This document shows, in pieces, positions 17,105-25,613 of a DNA stretch of 48,425 bases. A model generated the notes under the pieces. It saw only the letters and a program-made list of their open reading frames with translations. It was not told where the DNA came from and made no database searches. Position numbers and translations under genes: made by a program. Every line of letters begins with the position of its first letter. Position 1 is the first letter of the stretch. Source of the stretch: SIG220 sp045615545 (GTDB lineage Bacteria > Bacillota_I > Bacilli_A > RFN20 > CAG-826); contig JAZLFA010000059.1 in NCBI GenBank assembly GCA_045615545.1, forward strand, positions 1-48,425, in the 5' to 3' direction.

Positions 17105-17461
17105 ATGATTACAAATGAAAGTAAGAATATTTCAAGAAAAAGAAGACACGCACGTGTCCGTAAGGTTGTAAGTGGAACTAGCAGCCGTCCTAGATTATGT
17201 GTCTACCGTTCAAATAAGAACATTGAAGCACAATTAATCGATGATACAAAGGGAGTTACATTAGTTGCTTCCTCTTCCATGAGCTTAAAACTTGACAATG
17301 GTTCAAATATCGAAGCTGCTAAAGCAGTTGGTAGTGACATTGCTAAGAAAGCCTTAGCCAAGAAAATCAAAGAATGCGTCTTTGATAGAAGTGGCTATGT
17401 CTATCATGGTCGTATTGAGGCTCTTGCCGATGCCGCTCGTGAAGCTGGCTTAAAATTCTAA
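17105..17461 (+). CDS. rplR: 50S ribosomal protein L18
   Basis: L18 binds 5S rRNA. KRRHARVRKVVSGTSSRPRL, VYRSNKNIEAQ and FDRSGYVYHGRIEALADAAR are typical; 118 aa is standard. GGAGGG lies upstream. Confidence 0.98.
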   Translation: MITNESKNISRKRRHARVRKVVSGTSSRPRLCVYRSNKNIEAQLIDDTKGVTLVASSSMSLKLDNGSNIEAAKAVGSDIAKKALAKKIKECVFDRSGYVYHGRIEALADAAREAGLKF

Positions 17462-17475
17462 TGGAGGTAATAACA

Positions 17476-18093
17476 ATGGAAGAAGAAAAGAAAGTAACTC
17501 CAGTTGCTGAAGAAAGTAAACCTGAAGCTGTTAAAGACGCTCCAAGAGAAAACAAAGGCCCACGTGGCGATCGTAAGGGAAGACCAGATCGTCCAAGAAG
17601 AGTCGAAAAAGAAGATGATGGTTTTGAAGATCGTGTTGTCTTCATTAACCGTGTTTCTAAAACCGTTAAAGGTGGTCGTAGAATGAAATTCACAGCATTA
17701 GTTGTTGTTGGCGATCATAAAGGAAGATACGGCTTTGCATTAGCAAAAGCTGCTGAAGTTCCTGATGCTATTAAAAAAGCAACTGATTCTGCGAAAAAGA
17801 AACTATATACCATTAAGTTAGTTAAAGGTAAAACAATTAGCCACGAAATCGTTGGTAAATTTGGTGCCTGTAACGTTTACTTAAAACCAGCCCCTGAAGG
17901 TACTGGTATCATCGCTGGCGGTCCAGTGAGAGCTATTCTTGAACTTGCTGGTGTTGAAAACGTTTGTTCCAAAGTTTATGGTAGCCGTGCTCCAATCAAT
18001 ATCATTAGAGCAACAAATCAAGGCTTAAATAACTTAAAGAACTATCACGAAGTGAAAGCATTACGTGCTGTTGCTAGTGAAGAAAATAAATAA
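17476..18093 (+). CDS. rpsE: 30S ribosomal protein S5 with charged N-terminal extension
   Basis: S5 sits by the mRNA entry channel and affects decoding accuracy. The usual start (FEDRVVFINRVSKTVKGG) comes at about residue 43, after an extra stretch rich in Lys, Glu, Pro and Arg. ALVVVGDHKGRYGFALAKA and GGPVRAILELAGV are family motifs. GGAGG at 17463 supports the ATG at 17476 over an in-frame ATG at 17461. The 205-aa product is about 40 residues longer than usual. rplO follows directly; rpmD (L30), normally between them, is missing. Confidence 0.97.
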   Translation: MEEEKKVTPVAEESKPEAVKDAPRENKGPRGDRKGRPDRPRRVEKEDDGFEDRVVFINRVSKTVKGGRRMKFTALVVVGDHKGRYGFALAKAAEVPDAIKKATDSAKKKLYTIKLVKGKTISHEIVGKFGACNVYLKPAPEGTGIIAGGPVRAILELAGVENVCSKVYGSRAPINIIRATNQGLNNLKNYHEVKALRAVASEENK

Positions 18094-18108
18094 TGGAGGT
18101 AAATGTAA

Positions 18109-18549
18109 ATGAAATTAAATGAACTTCATTATGTAGAAGGAAGCCGTTTAGATTCCTACCGTAAAGGCCGTGGCGTTGGTAGTGGAAATGGCAAAACTTC
18201 CGGTAAAGGCCATAAGGGTCAAAATTCCCGTAGTGGCGGTGGTACACGTTTAGGTTTTGAAGGTGGACAATTACCTTTATACCGTCGTTTACCAAAACGT
18301 GGTTTTAAAAATGTTAACCGCGTTACATATGCAGTTGTCAACGTTGGCGACTTAGAAAAATTTGACGCTAACAGCGTGATTACACCTGCTTTATTAAAAG
18401 ACTCTGGTTTATTAACCAAAGAATATGATGGACTTAAAATCTTAGGCGGTGGCAAGCTTACAAAAGCTTTAACTGTCCAAGCCAATAAGTTTACTAAGAC
18501 TGCAATTAAAGCAATCGAAGATGCTGGTGGTAAAGTAGAGGTACTATAA
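18109..18549 (+). CDS. rplO: 50S ribosomal protein L15
   Basis: MKLNELHYVEGSR, then GRGVGSGNGKTSGKGHKGQ and GGQLPLYRRLPKRGF, identify this 146-aa late-assembly protein. GGAGG precedes the ATG. It starts 15 bases after rpsE with no rpmD between. Confidence 0.98.
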   Translation: MKLNELHYVEGSRLDSYRKGRGVGSGNGKTSGKGHKGQNSRSGGGTRLGFEGGQLPLYRRLPKRGFKNVNRVTYAVVNVGDLEKFDANSVITPALLKDSGLLTKEYDGLKILGGGKLTKALTVQANKFTKTAIKAIEDAGGKVEVL

Positions 18550-18550
18550 T

Positions 18551-19912
18551 ATGAAGAAGGTTGTCTCTATTCTTAAGAATAAAGAAATCATGAATCGTCT
18601 ATTATTCACGATTCTCATTCTCTTCATATTCCGTATTGGAAGTAGAATTACTGTTCCAGGTGTTACATTAAGTGATGATATTTCATCATATCTAAGCCAA
18701 AATAACGCCTTAAGCTTAATGAACTTGTTAGGTGGTGGAACACTTCAAACCTTCTCAATATTCGCTTTAGGTGTCTCACCTTACATTACTGCGCAGATCA
18801 TCGTGCAATTATTATCTACCGATGTTCTTCCAGCATTAACTGAATTAAAACGTCAAGGTCAATATGGCCGTAAGAAAATAGAAATGGCGACGCGTTACCT
18901 AGCCTTATTATTAGGTGCGGTACAAGCGTATGGCATTATCAAAACTATGGAATCAACTTCCTTCATCACTTTTGATGCCGGACAATATCCATGGCTTACA
19001 TATATTTACCTCGTCGTTGTTATGATGGCTGGTAGCTTACTAGTCATGTGGTTGGGTGACCAAATCTCTGTCAAAGGTATTGGCAATGGTATTTCCATGA
19101 TTATCTTTGCCGGTATCGTTTGTAGTTTACCAACCCAAATCACAACCGCCTTCAATAAGTGGGTAATGGGTACCGCAGGTATGGGTAGCAATACTCAAAT
19201 CGCTGGTGTATTCCAATTCATCCTCTATATTGTGGCCTTCTTAGTGATTATATCCTTTGTTACATTTATCGAACTTTCTCAAAGAAAGGTTCCTGTGCAA
19301 CATAGTGGTAAAGGCGGCGGCCAAACTCAAAGTATGGCTAAAGCCTCATTCTTACCAATTAAGATTAACTCTGCTGGCGTTATCCCAGTTATCTTCGCTA
19401 GCTCAATCTTAATGGCACCACAAGTCATTACAGCATTTATTGATCCTAATGCAACAACTGCTTCTTGGCTTGATGTCTTCAACACTTCTAAATGGGTTTA
19501 TATGGGTGTTGGAAACTGGTATATGCCTTGGGGATTAATTATTTACATTATTCTTACCATCGCATTCTCATTCTTCTACGCTAATTTACAAATCAACCCA
19601 AGTGAATTAGCAGAGAACTTCCAAAAGAATGGTAGTTATATTCCTGGTATTAGACCTGGTAATGAAACTGAAAGATACATTCGTAAAGTTCTTAACCGTG
19701 TTACCGTGATTGGCTCTCTTGCCTTAGCGCTTATTGCAGCCTTACCTCCAATCCTCACATTAAGTGGTGTGTTTGGACAAGATACTTCATTAGCACTTGG
19801 TGGAACTGGCTTAATCATCGTTGTCGGTGTTGCTCTCGAACTTAACAATCAAATCGATGGCTTACTCGCTGGTAAATCATTCGATGAAGTTGTTGCTAGT
19901 GGAGGACAATAA
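18551..19912 (+). CDS. secY: Preprotein translocase subunit SecY
   Basis: SecY is the membrane channel of the Sec system. The 453-aa protein has about ten hydrophobic segments; the plug region includes NLLGGGTLQTFSIFALGVSPYITAQI, loop 6 has FIELSQRKVPVQ, and the last loop IRPGNETERYI. It starts two bases after rplO, with its Shine-Dalgarno (GTAGAGG) inside rplO. SecE and SecG are not in the window. Confidence 0.98.
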   Translation: MKKVVSILKNKEIMNRLLFTILILFIFRIGSRITVPGVTLSDDISSYLSQNNALSLMNLLGGGTLQTFSIFALGVSPYITAQIIVQLLSTDVLPALTELKRQGQYGRKKIEMATRYLALLLGAVQAYGIIKTMESTSFITFDAGQYPWLTYIYLVVVMMAGSLLVMWLGDQISVKGIGNGISMIIFAGIVCSLPTQITTAFNKWVMGTAGMGSNTQIAGVFQFILYIVAFLVIISFVTFIELSQRKVPVQHSGKGGGQTQSMAKASFLPIKINSAGVIPVIFASSILMAPQVITAFIDPNATTASWLDVFNTSKWVYMGVGNWYMPWGLIIYIILTIAFSFFYANLQINPSELAENFQKNGSYIPGIRPGNETERYIRKVLNRVTVIGSLALALIAALPPILTLSGVFGQDTSLALGGTGLIIVVGVALELNNQIDGLLAGKSFDEVVASGGQ

Positions 19913-19914
19913 TA

Positions 19915-20565
19915 GTGAAGAAGAATATCATTCTAATGGGCCCACCTGGTGCAGGTAAAGGCACATTAGCTAAGCAACTCAAAAGCAAATTCTCATTAGT
20001 GCATATTTCTACTGGAGATATGTTTAGAGAAGCAATCAAAGAGGGCACAGAACTGGGTAAACTTGCTGCCTCTTATATCAACGCTGGTGACTTAGTCCCA
20101 GATGAAGTTACAATCGGACTTGTTAAAGAAAGACTTTCTAAAGACGATTGTAAAAATGGATTTCTATTAGATGGTTTCCCAAGAACTTTAGCGCAAGCTG
20201 AAGCTCTTAGTGAGATCGCTAAAGAAATAAATCGTCCAATCGATGTTGTTGTCAACCTTGATTGTGACAATGCTGAACTTATAAGACGTATTTCAGGAAG
20301 ACGCGTTTGTAAAGTTTGTGGCGCTCCATATCATGTTGAAACCATGAAACCAAAAGTGGAAGGTGTATGTGATATGTGTGGTGGCGAACTTATGCAGCGT
20401 AAGGATGATAATGAAGAAGCCTTAAAAGTTCGATTAACGCATTACGTTAACGAAACCAAGCCTCTATTAGATTATTATTCTAATTTAGGATTATTAAAGA
20501 GTTTTAACTCCCTTGTTGGTTCCGTTGCGCTACTCGATGAAGTTAGTGAATTCTTAGTAGCATGA
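19915..20565 (+). CDS. adk: Adenylate kinase, zinc-LID form
   Basis: Adk interconverts ATP plus AMP and two ADP. The P-loop GPPGAGKGT spans residues 9-17, DGFPRT is at 86-91, and the LID carries Cys132, Cys135, Cys152 and Cys155, the zinc type typical of Gram-positives. Start is GTG two bases after secY; GGAGG lies in the secY end. The stop is TGA and overlaps the map ATG, which shows that TGA is a stop codon here. Confidence 0.98.
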   Translation: MKKNIILMGPPGAGKGTLAKQLKSKFSLVHISTGDMFREAIKEGTELGKLAASYINAGDLVPDEVTIGLVKERLSKDDCKNGFLLDGFPRTLAQAEALSEIAKEINRPIDVVVNLDCDNAELIRRISGRRVCKVCGAPYHVETMKPKVEGVCDMCGGELMQRKDDNEEALKVRLTHYVNETKPLLDYYSNLGLLKSFNSLVGSVALLDEVSEFLVA

Positions 20566-21311
20566 TTGACTGTAAGAGTGAAAGAGAAATTGAATTAATG
20601 CGTCATGCCGGCCATGTAGTGGCATTGGTATTAGAATCTATGCGTAGTCATTTGGTTCCTGGAGTTTCAACCCAGGAGCTAGATGAACTAGCAGAAGAAG
20701 TAATGATTCAGAATGACTGTAAAAGTTCCTCAAAAGGATATTATGGTTATCCGGGCGCAATATGTATTAGTGTCAACGATACACTTATACATGGAATTCC
20801 TTCGACAAAAATCATTATCAAAGAAGGAGATATTGTTTCCTTCGATGTAGTGGTCAATTATCATGGATATCACGCAGACGCGACAAGAACATATGGCGTG
20901 GGCGTCATTAGTGAAAGAGCCAAGAAACTCATGGAAGTAACTGAAGCAAGCTGGTATAAAGGCGCTGAAGCTGCTATTCCTGGGAATCATATTGGTGATA
21001 TCTCTAATGCGATTCAAACTTATGTTGAAAGCTATGGCTACTCTCTTCCTCGTGAATTTACCGGTCACGGAATTGGTAAAAGCATGCATGAAGACCCTAG
21101 CATTCCTAATTATGGGAAAGCTGGAACTGGTCCGCTTATCTTAGAAGGTATGACCTTTGCGATTGAACCTATGGTTAATGAAGGTCGTAAAGATGTTAGA
21201 ACCTTGGGAGATGGATGGACTGTTAAAACTAAAGATGGAAAATTATCTTGCCATTACGAGAACACGATTCTTGTAACCAAAGATGGTTATGAAATCTTAA
21301 CAAAACTATAA
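20562..21311 (+). CDS. map: Methionine aminopeptidase type I
   Basis: Map removes the initiator methionine. The metal ligands Asp95, Asp106, His169, Glu202 and Glu233 are present, as is His77 in LIHGIPS. The 249-aa length is standard. The ATG overlaps the adk stop by four bases, so translation is coupled. Confidence 0.98.
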   Translation: MIDCKSEREIELMRHAGHVVALVLESMRSHLVPGVSTQELDELAEEVMIQNDCKSSSKGYYGYPGAICISVNDTLIHGIPSTKIIIKEGDIVSFDVVVNYHGYHADATRTYGVGVISERAKKLMEVTEASWYKGAEAAIPGNHIGDISNAIQTYVESYGYSLPREFTGHGIGKSMHEDPSIPNYGKAGTGPLILEGMTFAIEPMVNEGRKDVRTLGDGWTVKTKDGKLSCHYENTILVTKDGYEILTKL

Positions 21312-21323
21312 GGAGAAACTAAT

Positions 21324-21542
21324 ATGTCCAAAGCAGACGTCATCGAAGTACAGGCGGTCGTTAAAGAAACTCTACCAAACGCGATGTTTAAGGTAGAACT
21401 TGAAAACGGCGTCGTAATTTTGGCCACCGTTTCTGGCAAAATTCGAATGAACTACATTCGTATTCTCCCAGGTGATAAAGTTACGGTAGAAATCTCGCCT
21501 TATGATTTAACACGGGGCCGTATAACATTCCGGTTCAAATAG
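21324..21542 (+). CDS. infA: Translation initiation factor IF-1
   Basis: The 72-aa S1/OB-fold protein has VVKETLPNAMFKVELENG and GKIRMNYIRILPGDKV. Length and place after map are standard in Firmicutes. AGGAG precedes the ATG. Confidence 0.98.
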   Translation: MSKADVIEVQAVVKETLPNAMFKVELENGVVILATVSGKIRMNYIRILPGDKVTVEISPYDLTRGRITFRFK

Positions 21543-21580
21543 ACCGGTGAAAAAACACTATTTATTAGGAGGAAAGAATT

Positions 21581-21694
21581 ATGAAAGTCAGACCTTCAGT
21601 CAAACCAATTTGCTCAAAGTGCAAAGTTATCAAAAGACATGGCAAAGTCATGGTCATTTGTAGCGATCCAAAGCACAAGCAAAGACAAGGTTAA
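21581..21694 (+). CDS. rpmJ: 50S ribosomal protein L36, zinc form
   Basis: This 37-residue ORF opens MKVRPSVKPICSKCK and has VICSDPKHKQRQG near the end; Cys11, Cys14, Cys27 and His32 form the zinc site. AGGAGG lies upstream. It sits between infA and rpsM as expected. Confidence 0.97.
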   Translation: MKVRPSVKPICSKCKVIKRHGKVMVICSDPKHKQRQG

Positions 21695-21709
21695 TTTAGG
21701 AGGTAGAAT

Positions 21710-22087
21710 ATGGCACGTTTAGTTGGTGTTGATATTCCAAATGAAAAGCCTGTTTGCATTTCCCTTACCTATATCTACGGTATTGGAAGAAAAACAGCAA
21801 ACTTGCTCTGTCAAAGAGCGAAAGTTGATGGCACAATTAGAGTCAAAGATTTAAGTGATGATCAAATTGCCGCTATTAGAAATGAAATCGCAAAGATTAA
21901 AGTTGAAGGTGATCTCCGTAGAGAAGTCGCTTTAAACATTAAAAGACTTACTGAAATCGGTTGTTACCGTGGTTTACGTCACCGTAAGGGCTTACCAGTT
22001 CGTGGTCAAAGAACCAAGACTAATGCTCGTACACGTAAAGGACCACGTAAGACAATCGCTAATAAGAAGATGGCACCTCAAGGTTAA
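21710..22087 (+). CDS. rpsM: 30S ribosomal protein S13
   Basis: MARLVGVDIPNEKPV, LTYIYGIGRKTA and the C-terminal GLRHRKGLPVRGQRTKTNAR are diagnostic of this head protein that contacts tRNA; 125 aa is usual. AGGAGG precedes the start. Confidence 0.98.
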   Translation: MARLVGVDIPNEKPVCISLTYIYGIGRKTANLLCQRAKVDGTIRVKDLSDDQIAAIRNEIAKIKVEGDLRREVALNIKRLTEIGCYRGLRHRKGLPVRGQRTKTNARTRKGPRKTIANKKMAPQG

Positions 22088-22105
22088 TGAAAGGAGAATA
22101 GTAAT

Positions 22106-22495
22106 ATGGCTACAAAAACTACAACTCGTAAGAAAAAAGTCAAACGTTCGTTTACTCGTGGTGTTGCTCACATCCATTCCACTTTCAATAACACCATTGT
22201 CACCATCTGTGACGCTCAAGGTAATGCCTTAAGTTGGTCTAGTGCTGGTGCATTAGGATTTAAAGGTGCAAAGAAATCCACTCCATTTGCTGCTCAACAA
22301 GCTGCTGAAGCTGCTGCAAAAGCGGCATATGATCAAGGTATTCGTCAAGTTGACGTTGATGTTAAGGGTCCAGGACCAGGTAGAGAAGGTGCAATCCGTT
22401 CTTTAGCAGTAGCGGGTTTACAAGTATTATCAATCGTTGATACTACACCAGTTCCACACAATGGCTGCCGCCCACCAAAACGCCCACGTGGTTAA
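22106..22495 (+). CDS. rpsK: 30S ribosomal protein S11
   Basis: The 129-aa product has AHIHSTFNNTIVTICD, SAGALGFKGAKKSTPFAA and a VPHNGCRPPKRPR ending, all diagnostic of this platform protein. rpsD does not follow, as is common in Firmicutes. Confidence 0.98.
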   Translation: MATKTTTRKKKVKRSFTRGVAHIHSTFNNTIVTICDAQGNALSWSSAGALGFKGAKKSTPFAAQQAAEAAAKAAYDQGIRQVDVDVKGPGPGREGAIRSLAVAGLQVLSIVDTTPVPHNGCRPPKRPRG

Positions 22496-22515
22496 TACTT
22501 TAGGAGGAATTTTAT

Positions 22516-23487
22516 ATGAAAATTGCAAATCCATTTGAAAGATTCGGAATCAAATCCGCTGATTATGATGGCAATGAAAACTATGGTAGATTTGTCATCG
22601 AACCACTCGAAAGAGGTTTCGGTTTAACTATTGGTAACGCATTAAGAAGAGTCCTTTTAAGTGCATTACCAGGTGCAAGTGTTTACGCTGTCGAAATCGA
22701 AGGTGCACAACATGAATTCTCTGCTCTTCCAGGTGTTCAAGAAGATGTCACTAATATCTTATTAAATTTAAAAGATGTTATCTTTGATATCGATGACGAC
22801 ATTGAAGGCAATATGCGCTTAACATTATCTGCTAATAAAGAAGGAGAAGTTAAAGCTGGTGATATCGTTTGCCCAACAGGGGTTAGAGTTATTACTCCAG
22901 ATGTCGTTCTCGCACACTTAGCAAGTGATGGAAAACTTAATATGACATTACATGCTCGTAATGGTCGTGGATTTGTTACTGGTGAACAAAACAAGATTCT
23001 TCACCCAGCACTATTTACTACCGCTGGCACAATTGCTACTGATAGTAACTATTCCCCAGTTATTAAAGTTAATTACACTGTTGATAACACCCGTGTTGGT
23101 CATGATTCACGTTTTGATCGCTTAACACTTGAGGTTTGGACCGTTGGTTCACTCACCCCACAAGAAGCTGTTTCTATGGCAGCAAAAATATTAATGGAAC
23201 ACTTTAAGAAATTCGAAGAACTCACTGAAATCACTAGAGATATCAATCTTGAAAAAGATGAGCCAGTTGAAGAGGTGGTGGAATTCGTTAATACTCCTAT
23301 CGAAGAACTCGATCTCTCTGTTAGAAGTTATAACTGCTTAAAGCGTGCCGGAATCGCTACAGTTTTAGAATTAACTGATAGAACTGAAGACGATATGATG
23401 AAGGTAAAGAACCTTGGTAAGAAATCCTTAAAAGAAATTAAGGAAAAACTTGCTGCTAGTGGTTTATCCTTCAAAGACTTTGAATAA
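22516..23487 (+). CDS. rpoA: DNA-directed RNA polymerase subunit alpha
   Basis: The N-terminal dimerisation domain shows RFVIEPLERGFGLTIGNALR followed by RVLLSALPG and a typical AVEIEG-HEFS stretch; the C-terminal domain (about 245-323) shows LDLSVRSYNCLKRAGI and KNLGKKSLKEI, the helix-hairpin-helix that binds UP elements and activators. 323 aa is standard. AGGAGG precedes the ATG. Confidence 0.98.
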   Translation: MKIANPFERFGIKSADYDGNENYGRFVIEPLERGFGLTIGNALRRVLLSALPGASVYAVEIEGAQHEFSALPGVQEDVTNILLNLKDVIFDIDDDIEGNMRLTLSANKEGEVKAGDIVCPTGVRVITPDVVLAHLASDGKLNMTLHARNGRGFVTGEQNKILHPALFTTAGTIATDSNYSPVIKVNYTVDNTRVGHDSRFDRLTLEVWTVGSLTPQEAVSMAAKILMEHFKKFEELTEITRDINLEKDEPVEEVVEFVNTPIEELDLSVRSYNCLKRAGIATVLELTDRTEDDMMKVKNLGKKSLKEIKEKLAASGLSFKDFE

Positions 23488-23502
23488 TAGGAGGACACTT
23501 AA

Positions 23503-23910
23503 ATGCCAGCACAAGGTCGTAAAAATGTCCATGGTAAAACCGGCGTAAGATTTAAAGCCGCCTATACCAAGAGCAAATATGAAAACATGCTTCGTAATGT
23601 TGTCACTGATTTAATTAGATTTGGTAGTGTTAAAGTTACCGATACTACTGCAGTTGATGTTGTTAAAGAAGCAGATAGATTAATTACATTAGCCAAAAGC
23701 CAAGACAGAATGAACGCTAAACGTGAAGCCGCTAGATTTGTTCGTAATGTTAAAGTTAATGCTGAAAGCGATAAGACCGCTATGGATATCTTATTTGATG
23801 AACTTGGACCACGTTTTGCTAATAGAAATGGTGGTTATACACGTAAACTCAAATTAGAAAACCGTAAAGGTGATAACGCTCCAGTAACTTTGGTTGCTTG
23901 GGTTGACTAA
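23503..23910 (+). CDS. rplQ: 50S ribosomal protein L17
   Basis: L17 lies near the tunnel exit. RDKA-type helical core is seen in MLRNVVTDLIRFGSVKVTDT and a typical LFDELGPRFANRNGGYTR stretch; 135 aa. It is the last gene of the superoperon and is followed by a strong terminator. Confidence 0.97.
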   Translation: MPAQGRKNVHGKTGVRFKAAYTKSKYENMLRNVVTDLIRFGSVKVTDTTAVDVVKEADRLITLAKSQDRMNAKREAARFVRNVKVNAESDKTAMDILFDELGPRFANRNGGYTRKLKLENRKGDNAPVTLVAWVD

Positions 23911-23932
23911 TTATTGATTTAATTTATAAAGT

Positions 23933-23969
23933 AAAGACCTATCGCACATGACGCGATGGGTCTTTCTTT
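23933..23969 (+). terminator. Terminator of the ribosomal superoperon
   Basis: AAAGACC-T-ATCGC (23933-23945) pairs with GCGAT-G-GGTCTTT (23953-23965) around a seven-base loop; a T-rich stretch follows. Confidence 0.9.
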
Positions 23970-23970
23970 G

Positions 23971-24174
23971 TGGCAGCGATATAAAAAAATCAAGATTTCA
24001 AGAAATATTGCACCAGCAATAAATCCAGTGGGCTTAAAATCAAATAATATAAAATTCTATACTTAACTCCAAAAATAATGAAAATAGTGGAAATTGGAAT
24101 ACCAATAAGTAAAATATGTTGTTAATGGGAACAAAGGAAAAAACGCTTCCCAAAAAAGAGTACCACCCTTTTTA
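23971..24174 (-). pseudogene. Possible remnant of a decayed membrane-protein gene
   Basis: This gap has no intact gene. On the minus strand, hydrophobic reading-frame pieces run across it but change frame: one reads GTLFWEAFFPLFPL and another YRILYYLILSPLDLLL, both broken by stops. This looks like a degraded integral membrane protein, yet AT-rich spacer DNA can give similar text by chance. No RNA fold was recognised. Confidence 0.25.
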
Positions 24175-24204
24175 TTGACAGTTTTTTCTATCTTTTGTTA
24201 TATT
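24175..24204 (+). promoter_or_regulatory. Predicted promoter of the Cys-rich peptide gene
   Basis: TTGACA (24175-24180) and TATATT (24199-24204) are 18 bases apart, with TGT in the extended -10 position. It is one of the best consensus promoters in the window. Confidence 0.75.
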
Positions 24205-24232
24205 TAACTTGACTTTAATTAAGGAGGAAAAC

Positions 24233-24394
24233 ATGTTTAACGTTAGTGATGCATTAATTGCAGAGATGGAAAACGTTCTTTCTTCTTCTGTAACAGTCGA
24301 TTCTTTTGAAGAGGCAGAATATTGCATGGACTGCTCAAATAGATGTGCAGAAAACTGTGCTGCTAACTGTCACAAATCACAAGATAGAAAATAA
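24233..24394 (+). CDS. Cysteine-rich RiPP precursor-like peptide
   Basis: The 53-aa product has a leader-like, acidic N-terminal part (about 1-30, with DALIAEMENVL) and a core with five cysteines at 31, 34, 38, 42 and 46, read as CMDCSNRCAENCAANC, then a basic end. The C-x3-C ladder with Asn or Arg before each cysteine resembles thioether-forming RiPP precursors processed by radical SAM/SPASM enzymes (ranthipeptide/SCIFF-like groups), but it matches no named family I can cite with certainty. AAGGAGG lies upstream of the ATG and a strong promoter precedes it. The maturase gene starts two bases after the stop. No exporter or protease gene is adjacent. Confidence 0.7.
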   Translation: MFNVSDALIAEMENVLSSSVTVDSFEEAEYCMDCSNRCAENCAANCHKSQDRK

Positions 24395-24396
24395 GA

Positions 24397-25518
24397 GTGG
24401 AAAAGAGAGAATCCATTAAAGTCAAAAGTATTACACTGGTAGTAACTCACCAGTGTAATTTACGTTGTATTTATTGTTATGAAAAACATAAAGATAAAAA
24501 TGTGATGAGTTTTGATACTGCGATCAAGATTATTGAAAAAGAGATGAATCTTGATGATGGAATTGAAACGATTGAATTTGATTTCTTTGGTGGTGAACCA
24601 CTTTTAGAATTTGATTTAATTAAAAGCATTATTGAATACGTAAAAACAAAAGAATATAAAAAATCTTTTATCTTTTTTATTACCACGAATGGTGTATTGC
24701 TTAATAAAGAAAGAAAAGCGTGGTTAAAAGAAAATACTGATATTTTACAGATGGCATTAAGTTATGATGGCACGAATTTGATGCAAGATATTAATAGAAA
24801 TAATTCATCGAGCTTAATTGATATAAAATTCTTTGAAGAAACTTATCCTTTGCAAGGATTTAAGATGACAGTTTCAGATAAAACCCTTCCTAATTTAGCA
24901 GAAGGAGTAATGTATTTAGAAAACTTTAATTTAGAAATCTCATGCAATCTTGCTTATGGAATTGATTGGAATAAGAAAGAAAACGAAGAAATTTATGAAC
25001 GCGAACTCATGAAACTTATTAATCATTATCTTTCTCACCCTGAAATTAAACCATGTGCATTATTAGATATTAAAAGATTAAAAGGTTTAACTTGTTCAGA
25101 TACTAGGGCTTTACGACATTGTGGTGCAGGATGGGCGATGAAATCTTATGACTATGATGGCACTTTTTATCCATGCTAACATTTTCTTCCGATTTCTATA
25201 GGTAAAGAAAAAGCGCTTACTTCGCTTAAAATAGATTTTGCTAATTCTGTAAAAGATGTATCTAATTTTAATGATGAATGCAAAACCTGTTGCATGAAAA
25301 ATGTATGCCCAACATGTTATGGAGAAAATTTTGCTTCAACAGGTGATATAAATAAACGCGATATGAGTTTGTGCCGTATGTTTAAAATCCAATTTAAAGC
25401 TTTAGCGTATTTCGCTAGTGAATTATATAAACAAAATAAGTTATCGAATTTATCTATTAATGATCGAAATTTGATTCTAAAGGCAATAATAGAAATAAAT
25501 AAAAATATTGATTTATAG
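24397..25518 (+). pseudogene. Radical SAM/SPASM peptide maturase interrupted by one in-frame stop
   Basis: The frame starts at GTG two bases after the peptide gene. Cys20, Cys24 and Cys27 in HQCNLRCIYCYEK bind the SAM cluster and FFGGEPLLEF follows. Codon 261 (25177-25179) is TAA, yet the same frame continues open for 113 codons and holds the rest of a SPASM domain: HFLPISIG, CKTCCMKNVCPTCYG and LCRMF. FYPC-stop-HFLP fits the SPASM pattern if the stop was once CAA, a single C-to-T change. Uninterrupted, it would be 373 aa. The stop removes most auxiliary Fe-S ligands, so a 260-aa product should be inactive. Sequencing error, recent mutation or readthrough are all possible. Confidence 0.8.
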
Positions 25519-25613
25519 TTGTGAACTAGGGGCCCTCTTGCAAAGGGGGACAAGCCGGGTTAATATAATTGTGTTTTCTGGGAAGTATCGCTAACCAACG
25601 ATACGTCCTTTTT
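25514..25613 (+). ncRNA. Putative small RNA 1 of a tandem pair
   Basis: A -10-like TATAGT (25514-25519) precedes a transcript likely to start near 25528 (AGGGGCCC). It contains CCTCTTGCAAAG (25534-25545) in a C-rich/G-rich hairpin with loop CUUGCAA, and ends in hairpin GTATCG/CGATAC followed by T residues at 25609-25613. About 86 bases; no credible ORF. It is nearly identical to the copy at 25631. I do not recognise the RNA family. Confidence 0.55.

Noticed and set aside
25177..25179. Reassigned TAA (TAA read as glutamine) to explain the broken maturase
   Set aside because: TAA ends most other genes in the window, including ribosomal genes of normal length, so a general reassignment is impossible.
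25294..25518. Separate 74-aa gene starting at 25294
   Set aside because: It is in the same frame as the radical SAM gene, has no ribosome site and begins in the middle of a SPASM cysteine motif, so it is the tail of the interrupted gene.
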